NCBI GenBank assembly: GCA_017506865.1
Contig: JAFCMP010000112.1
Coordinates: forward strand, 682,001 to 746,000
Origin: Tribonema minus
Lineage: Eukaryota; Sar; Xanthophyceae; Tribonematales; Tribonemataceae
Length of the DNA stretch: 64,000 bases
Direction of reading: 5' to 3'
This document shows, piece after piece, positions 58,778 through 64,000 of the stretch; the first letter of the stretch is position 1; each line of letters begins with the position of its first letter. Under the pieces are notes generated by a model. The model was not told the DNA's origin and did not search any database. It was given only the letters and a program-made list of their open reading frames with translations. A program made the position numbers and the translations under genes.

Positions 58778-61700
58778 ATGGCCACGTTGGATCTCGCGCA
58801 CCAGCGTGAGCTGGAGCGAGCGTACATCGAATGGATACGTGACTTGGAGCAGCGTGAGATTGAGCTCGATCGAGCCGGGCTGCAGATCATCAATGACAAG
58901 TGGCTCACGATGGCCGAAAAGGAGATGACGGCGGTCGATGCAGCGCGAGAGCAGATCTTCAACAGTCTCAGCAAAAAAGCCCGAGACGAGCTGAAGAGCC
59001 GTGAACGTGAGCTCGAGCGTACCGTCGAGGTGGCGCTGCGAGGGGATGCGCGCTATTCATCATTGCTTTCAGAGATAGAGAGCGACAAGAACCGTATCAC
59101 CAAGGGCAAGAAGGCGCTGGGTGATGAACGAGCGGTCGTGGACCGAAATGGGACGAGACTGGCTCAAGTCTGTCAAGAAGGTGATTGCGCGCGCCGCAGG
59201 GGGAGCTGTCGCCGACGAACCTCTCAAGCAATTGGCAGACGAGCAAAAGCTTTTCCAACAGACCATTTTGACGCTGGAGGTCGGCCTCCACCACAAGGAA
59301 GAACAGCTCCACAACATGACGTCCCTCGCCATCGCGGAGGAGCACGCACGACTCCTGGATGAGCGCATCAAGGCCGCTCACGCTTCGTCCGACCAGCTGA
59401 CAGCGGAGGTTCGTGAAGCGCTCTCGCAGCTGACGGTCTTGATACGAGATGTGAACGCCTCCGTAGCATCGGCCCGCCGTGCCGTGCACACGGCGCTGGA
59501 GTGCCTGGCGCAGATCACGGTGGACGTGGCGGACCTCGTCCACACGTACTCCCAAACCGTTCACCGCCTCGCAGATGAGTTTGAGACCATGACCGTCGAC
59601 CGTGTCCACCAGCAGGGTTCGCCTGAGTTCTTTCTGATGCTCGCCCGGGCGCTGCAGACTCTCCCGAAACTCCAAAAACGTGCGGTCCTCGAGAGCAGAT
59701 GCGGAAGAGAGCGCAAGATTGATTACAAGCGCATGACGTATGATTCGGGATCCGACGCGTACGACGGCGCTTATGACAGCGACGAAGAGGAACGCGCCAA
59801 CGACGGCAAATTGTATCCTTTCCAGCCTGAGGTGTACCAGCGAGCGGTCTCCGCCATGTCTGAACCGTCATGGGGGATGAATCTGCTGATGTATTGGGGC
59901 CCCGGCTCTGGCAAGACATGCGCCATCCTGTTGGGCCTCCAGAAAGCGGCGCAGCACTACCTGCACCATCCTCCCCGCGATGCCGATGGCGCCGTCGTGG
60001 AAGCCGGGGCGCTCGTACTGATGCAGAATACGGCGGGTCTGGAGAAGTACTTTGGCGAGATCAACAAATTCTGCACCGACAAAAACGACATGAAGGGCAT
60101 GAGGCTCCGACAAGTTCCGCGCCCGAAGTTCAAGGGAGGAGATGATGATGATGAGGAAGATACGGCGACACCCCACAGCCTCAGAAGCGCGACGAATCGG
60201 AGGTTGCGCGGTGGATCCACTCACTCCAAGCCCACGACCAACCCGTACCGCAACTCTCACGAATGGAGTTTCGTCACCAAAGACACGAGCAGAGTCGTGC
60301 TGCGGGTCATCGTGCACAAAATGAGCTCACCACTGCTGGTGGCGGGAGACTGGCGCAAGGGCCCCCTCAAACCCCAAAAGCCGCCGGCGGGTATTTCGTA
60401 TTGGGAGCTGCCCCGCGTGGGCTGCGTCATAGTGGACGAAGCGCACAACCTCTTTGACACCTCCCAGATGAAGACGAGTCAGCACAGCAATCACGCCACC
60501 AAGTTCATTGAGCAGATGAAGGCGCGGCCAGACATATGGCGCCTTCTCAGCACCGGCACGCCTGTGGCGGACAGCGACAGTTTCGCCAAACTGGAGGTGC
60601 TGCTGGACTTCTTGCGGCACCCTTCACCCCCCGGCGCACAAGTGCTGTCTGAGACGCCCATGTGCGCGCACGACGCATCACCGCCCGGTGGAACCAAGAT
60701 GACTGATATTGACGCCCTCGAAGCCGCTGCCAAGAACAGTAAGCAAATAAACGCCGCAGATGCGCTGAAGAAGTACGGCGCCGAGCGCGCCGCGAGGAAG
60801 CGGTGGTTCTACCAGAAAGATGATGGGGATTATGCGTGGCTCCCGTGCGCTGAGCACACGTTCAAGCAGATGACGTATGGGTATGTGAGCCATGTCAACA
60901 TGGAGGCTGACGCCACCGCGTTCCCTCAGTTCGGCGTGCAGTGGGGGGGCACGCGCTACCCCAAGGGCATCGTGCATGCGAAATTCCGCATGGTGGGCAC
61001 TTTCGGGACCCCTGAAGCTGCGGTGACCAAAGGCAAACGCAAGAAGGCGCAATTCATACCGGCGGATGCCGAATTTGAAATTTTCGGACTTCAACGCCAC
61101 CGAAAAGGGCTTGTCGGTGCTGGTGGTAGACGTGCCCTCGCAGAAGGCAAACCTGGACGCTGAGAAAGCCCGTGTCACAAACGCAGGGTCAAATCGGGAA
61201 ACACTTCACTCAGGTGAAAGACGTGCCGCTCAAGTGGCATGCGCTGCGCCAGGCGCTGCGCATAAACGGCGATGTGAAGCATTTCGTGTTCTTGGAGAAG
61301 CAGAATGACGTTCTGCTGCGCAAGCGAGTGATTTGAGAAGGCCAACGGTACGGACGCAGCCATACCAGCGGACGACCCTCTCAAAAAGCCACAACTGTTT
61401 GAGCTGCCCCGAAAGTACACCGACAGGTGGACGGACTCTGAGATTGACGCGTACCTGATATCTCTCAACACCGACAGAACCAACGCGTGTCGCTACATGA
61501 TACTGGGTGATGAGACGCTCATCAAGTCGTCGCTGCGGTTCTTCAACGCCCCGTGCAACAAGGCCGGTGACTACATTAGAATCGTCATGGGCCTGTCCAC
61601 GGTCAAGGAGCAGGTGACCATCAGTGACACTCATTTCGTGCACCTGCTCCAGGCGCCTACGTCGGCGACCATGATGAATCAGGTGATACGGCGCGTCGCA

Positions 61701-62570
61701 AGAAGGTGCAGCATGTCCAACATTGAGCCGGTTGACAAGTGGATGGTCACCATCGTCATTTACCACACACCTGACTCGACATATGAGGCGAAATGGCTCA
61801 TCAAGAGCATGAGCGCCGCCAACACACCCGTCGAGCTGGCGTACCGCGCGCTGCAGTCCACAGCCGTCGATTGTGCGCTGTACTCGGCCATGACTGGCAT
61901 CACATGCGACTCGCATGAGATCCAACCCACACAAACATACTGTCTGTACCCGCGGGGCGGTGCACAGCGGCTGATAAAGATGGTGACCGGCGCCGACGGC
62001 ACCATGTACAGCGAGCCCGACTGTGTCAACGATGAGGGTATTCCCGGTGGGCTCCTGGAGTATGACGTGTGGGACGAGCTACTGTACCAGCTTCTGAGCA
62101 AGTCATCACGGTATGTCCCTCGCCCGATTCCACCGGAGGAGGCGCCTGATCTTATACGCCGATTCCCAGACACGGTTCGGTCAAACATGAGGGTCGGCAT
62201 ATGGGTTGAGGAGGGGCAACAACCCAAGCTGACGTTCGCGCGCGACGTTCGCCCTGAGGTGCTCGCACGCTGGATTGACGCGACGTCCGATCACGTCGGC
62301 AACTCCGTTCTATATCTGCTGAAGGCAAAGAGAGACGGCGCCGACCAGAAGAGCGTGCACGCTCTAGAGCGCAAGGCGAAGCCCTACGTCACACGCGTGG
62401 ATGCGGATGTGCGCATGCGCGACTCTCTGGAGGCCAAGTTCGCAGCACTGCATACCATGCGCGGCGAGTTCGCATGTGACATTGACAGTCTCAAGAGCGC
62501 ATCATTGAGGGTGGACACGGCAGGCAGGGCGGCGCAGCAGTTGGTTGAGCGCAATGCGCGGTACATTTGA
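58778..62570 (+). pseudogene. Superfamily II helicase of the poxvirus D6/D11 type, decayed by about four frameshifts
   Basis: ATG at 58778. A coiled-coil N terminus (to ~59,750) precedes the helicase core. Counting from 59121, Walker A Gly-Pro-Gly-Ser-Gly-Lys-Thr lies near 260-266; then come Val-Asp-Glu-Ala-His-Asn and Ser-Thr-Gly-Thr-Pro. The second RecA part (His-Phe-Val-Phe-Leu-Glu, then Ser-Thr-Val-Lys-Glu-Gln and Asn-Gln-Val-Ile-Arg-Arg-Val-Ala-Arg-Arg) lies at 61.2-61.7 kb. Frame changes occur near 59.10, 61.07, 61.16 and 61.32 kb; each frame continues the family pattern, so this is one gene of ~1,260 residues. NCLDV relatives act in viral transcription. Not functional as sequenced, unless the assembly is at fault. 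Confidence 0.85.
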
Positions 62571-62632
62571 AAAACGTCAATGCATTTCATAATGTGTCAA
62601 CCTTCCTGTCGTCACGCTTCTCAAACATCAGC

Positions 62633-63739
62633 TCAATCATTCTTTAATATACTTGTGATGTGCCTTGCATGCAGTGCCGAGATGAGGTCGATCATTTCGG
62701 TTGGCAACTGTATTGCAAGTGCTCGCGCCGCCAGTACCTGGCACGTGGGCGGTGTGGTCGTGAAAGCGAACCTCCACACATCACCATACCTGACATCCCC
62801 GTCCGCTCCACCCAGCACGTACAGCGCTCCATCATACAGAACCGCTGCATGAAAAGCTCGTGCGGGCGGCACATTGTTTGCGTGAATCGATCTCCTATTG
62901 TGCGTGAGCGTGTCGTATTCAGAAAGGTCGGATTGGCGTGTCATCCGTTTATCAAAACCCCCGAATGTGTAGATGATACCGGATGTCGCGTCAAACCAAC
63001 AGCAGTGCGCCGTTCTCCCGGGCGGCACTTTTCCTTCCGCTTCTACAGCCGACCATTCGAAGTTTCGAAAATTGAATTTGTACATGTCAATCGAGTCCTG
63101 CGGTGGTTTGAAGGCGCCGCCTCCGATGATGTACATGGAGTCACCCATGACACCGCACGCGTGCTTGTACCTGGCGCTCGGCGGGTCGCCGTATGTGATG
63201 AGCGTGTGCCATGTGTCCTTCCGCGGGTTGTACTGGACCACCCCGTCATAGTAGTGCGAGCCTGAACTCCCCCCGTACACCAACAATCTACCATCGTACC
63301 AGCACGCAGACGCACCGTACACCTTGTTCGGGCATGCCTTCGTCAGACGCTTCCATTCATGTATTGTGGTGTCGTACACCCACACATCGCAGGACACCGT
63401 ACCCGCGGTGCCCCCATCTCCCTCAGCGCCACCTACTATGGTGAACTGAGTCGGCTCTGGGCCCGCACATATCGCGAATGTGGCGCGTGGGCTCGGCCAT
63501 GCACCTTTACTTAAAATATGAGTCCACTCTAACGTGCGCATGTTGAGTCGATATAGGTCGTTTTGGGTGGCAACATCACGGTAGCCGCCGAATAGGTACA
63601 CCATGTCGCCTATCACGACGGCCCCATGACCGCTTCTGCTCAAAGGTCCTTCGCCGGTCGCTTGAATGCGAGTCCAGGACTCCCCTGGACTCATCCTCGA
63701 TGCCATGCTAGCGATAGGTGTTGGCATCAGCTGTCCCAT
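62633..63739 (-). CDS. Kelch-repeat protein, virus-like
   Basis: 368 residues, ATG at 63739. About six kelch blades are visible, each with a hydrophobic strand ending in Gly-Gly and a later Tyr and Trp: for example Val-Tyr-Leu-Phe-Gly-Gly-Tyr, Leu-Leu-Val-Tyr-Gly-Gly, Ile-Tyr-Thr-Phe-Gly-Gly-Phe, Leu-Tyr-Val-Leu-Gly-Gly-Ala. They would form a beta-propeller. The last ~35 residues (Leu-Pro-Thr-Glu-Met-Ile-Asp-Leu-Ile) look like a short helical hairpin. No BTB domain. Kelch propellers bind proteins; in viruses they are often ubiquitin-ligase adaptors, which is inference here. It is intact and convergent with the helicase, with 62 bp between stops. Confidence 0.85.
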   Translation of the reverse strand: MGQLMPTPIASMASRMSPGESWTRIQATGEGPLSRSGHGAVVIGDMVYLFGGYRDVATQNDLYRLNMRTLEWTHILSKGAWPSPRATFAICAGPEPTQFTIVGGAEGDGGTAGTVSCDVWVYDTTIHEWKRLTKACPNKVYGASACWYDGRLLVYGGSSGSHYYDGVVQYNPRKDTWHTLITYGDPPSARYKHACGVMGDSMYIIGGGAFKPPQDSIDMYKFNFRNFEWSAVEAEGKVPPGRTAHCCWFDATSGIIYTFGGFDKRMTRQSDLSEYDTLTHNRRSIHANNVPPARAFHAAVLYDGALYVLGGADGDVRYGDVWRFAFTTTPPTCQVLAARALAIQLPTEMIDLISALHARHITSILKND

Positions 63740-63837
63740 CGATCGTTCTCTTCATGTTACACATTCTCAAATAAAACTGCGCGGTCAGATCGTCAGATCG
63801 TCAGATTGTGAGGCGACTACCACCTTCCCCAAGGTGT

Positions 63838-64000
63838 GGTAGTGATCATCTCAGGGGGATAGCATATGTATGCACTCAAATGCCCTTCACCCTCCATACC
63901 AATCACTTGTGCCAATATTTTGCGCACTTGCAAAAATCTGGCGAGCGCCGTACCCTGGCCGTTTTGAGTCTGAGCTATAGAAACTATTTTGGGCCAAAAG
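63838..64000 (+). repeat. 205-bp satellite family, start of another array (runs past window end)
   Basis: The unit contains GTAGTGATCATCTCAGGGGG, TTCACCCTCCATACCA, GGCGAGCGCCGTACCCTGG and GAGCTATAGAAACTATTTTG. It begins about 100 bp upstream of the kelch gene start. Just before it is a short tandem TCAGATCG. Confidence 0.9.

Overview
The window looks like nuclear DNA of a unicellular eukaryote, most likely an alga. It carries spliced genes with GT-AG introns, a mitochondrial-type acyl-CoA thioesterase, several retroelements, satellite arrays, and a set of intron-poor genes of the kind found in nucleocytoplasmic large DNA viruses (NCLDV). The exact lineage cannot be read from the sequence. I interpret the virus-like genes as an integrated, partly decayed giant-virus-type element, because some are intact while others carry several frameshifts.

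Layout. 1-630: 3' end of an R2-like non-LTR retroelement, lying in an intron. 911-5269: four exons of an unrecognised host gene with a glutamine-rich tail. 5936-17157: a complete Ty3/gypsy-type LTR retrotransposon on the minus strand that encodes a cytosine-5 DNA methyltransferase between gag and protease; it sits inside an HNH homing-endonuclease-like gene (5766-5933 plus 17158-18096). 18363-20817: a tyrosine recombinase broken by one frameshift. 21401-22021: a TAZ-RING zinc-finger gene with one intron. 22.3-25.7 kb: a ~205-bp satellite family with a 68-bp minisatellite nested in it. 26.2-32.0 kb: a second R2-like element, head to head with an ACOT9-like thioesterase gene (32073-37515, four exons).

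38.7-39.5 kb is more satellite. 39.6-43.1 kb and 49.7-63.7 kb form the main virus-like segment: DUF5672 glycosyltransferase, HNH-like nuclease, small membrane protein, SPRK-repeat basic peptide, ClpP-like protease, a very long decayed coiled-coil gene, a SET-domain protein, a decayed poxvirus D6/D11-like helicase and a kelch protein. It is split by a 5,700-bp R2-like element (43983-49682) that is bounded by perfect 82-bp terminal inverted repeats and a 4-bp target duplication, an unexpected architecture for a reverse-transcriptase element. The satellite resumes at 63.84 kb.

How the parts relate. The recombinase and HNH gene could be integration or mobility functions of the virus-like element. 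ClpP, SET, helicase and glycosyltransferase are typical accessory functions of giant algal viruses. No capsid, DNA polymerase or packaging ATPase is present here. Retroelements then invaded the locus: the LTR element is very young (2 differences in 384 LTR bases), and the R2-like family has two nearly identical copies. Satellite units flank most junctions between host and virus-like segments, and diverged single units lie between virus-like genes, so the satellite may have come from the virus-like DNA.
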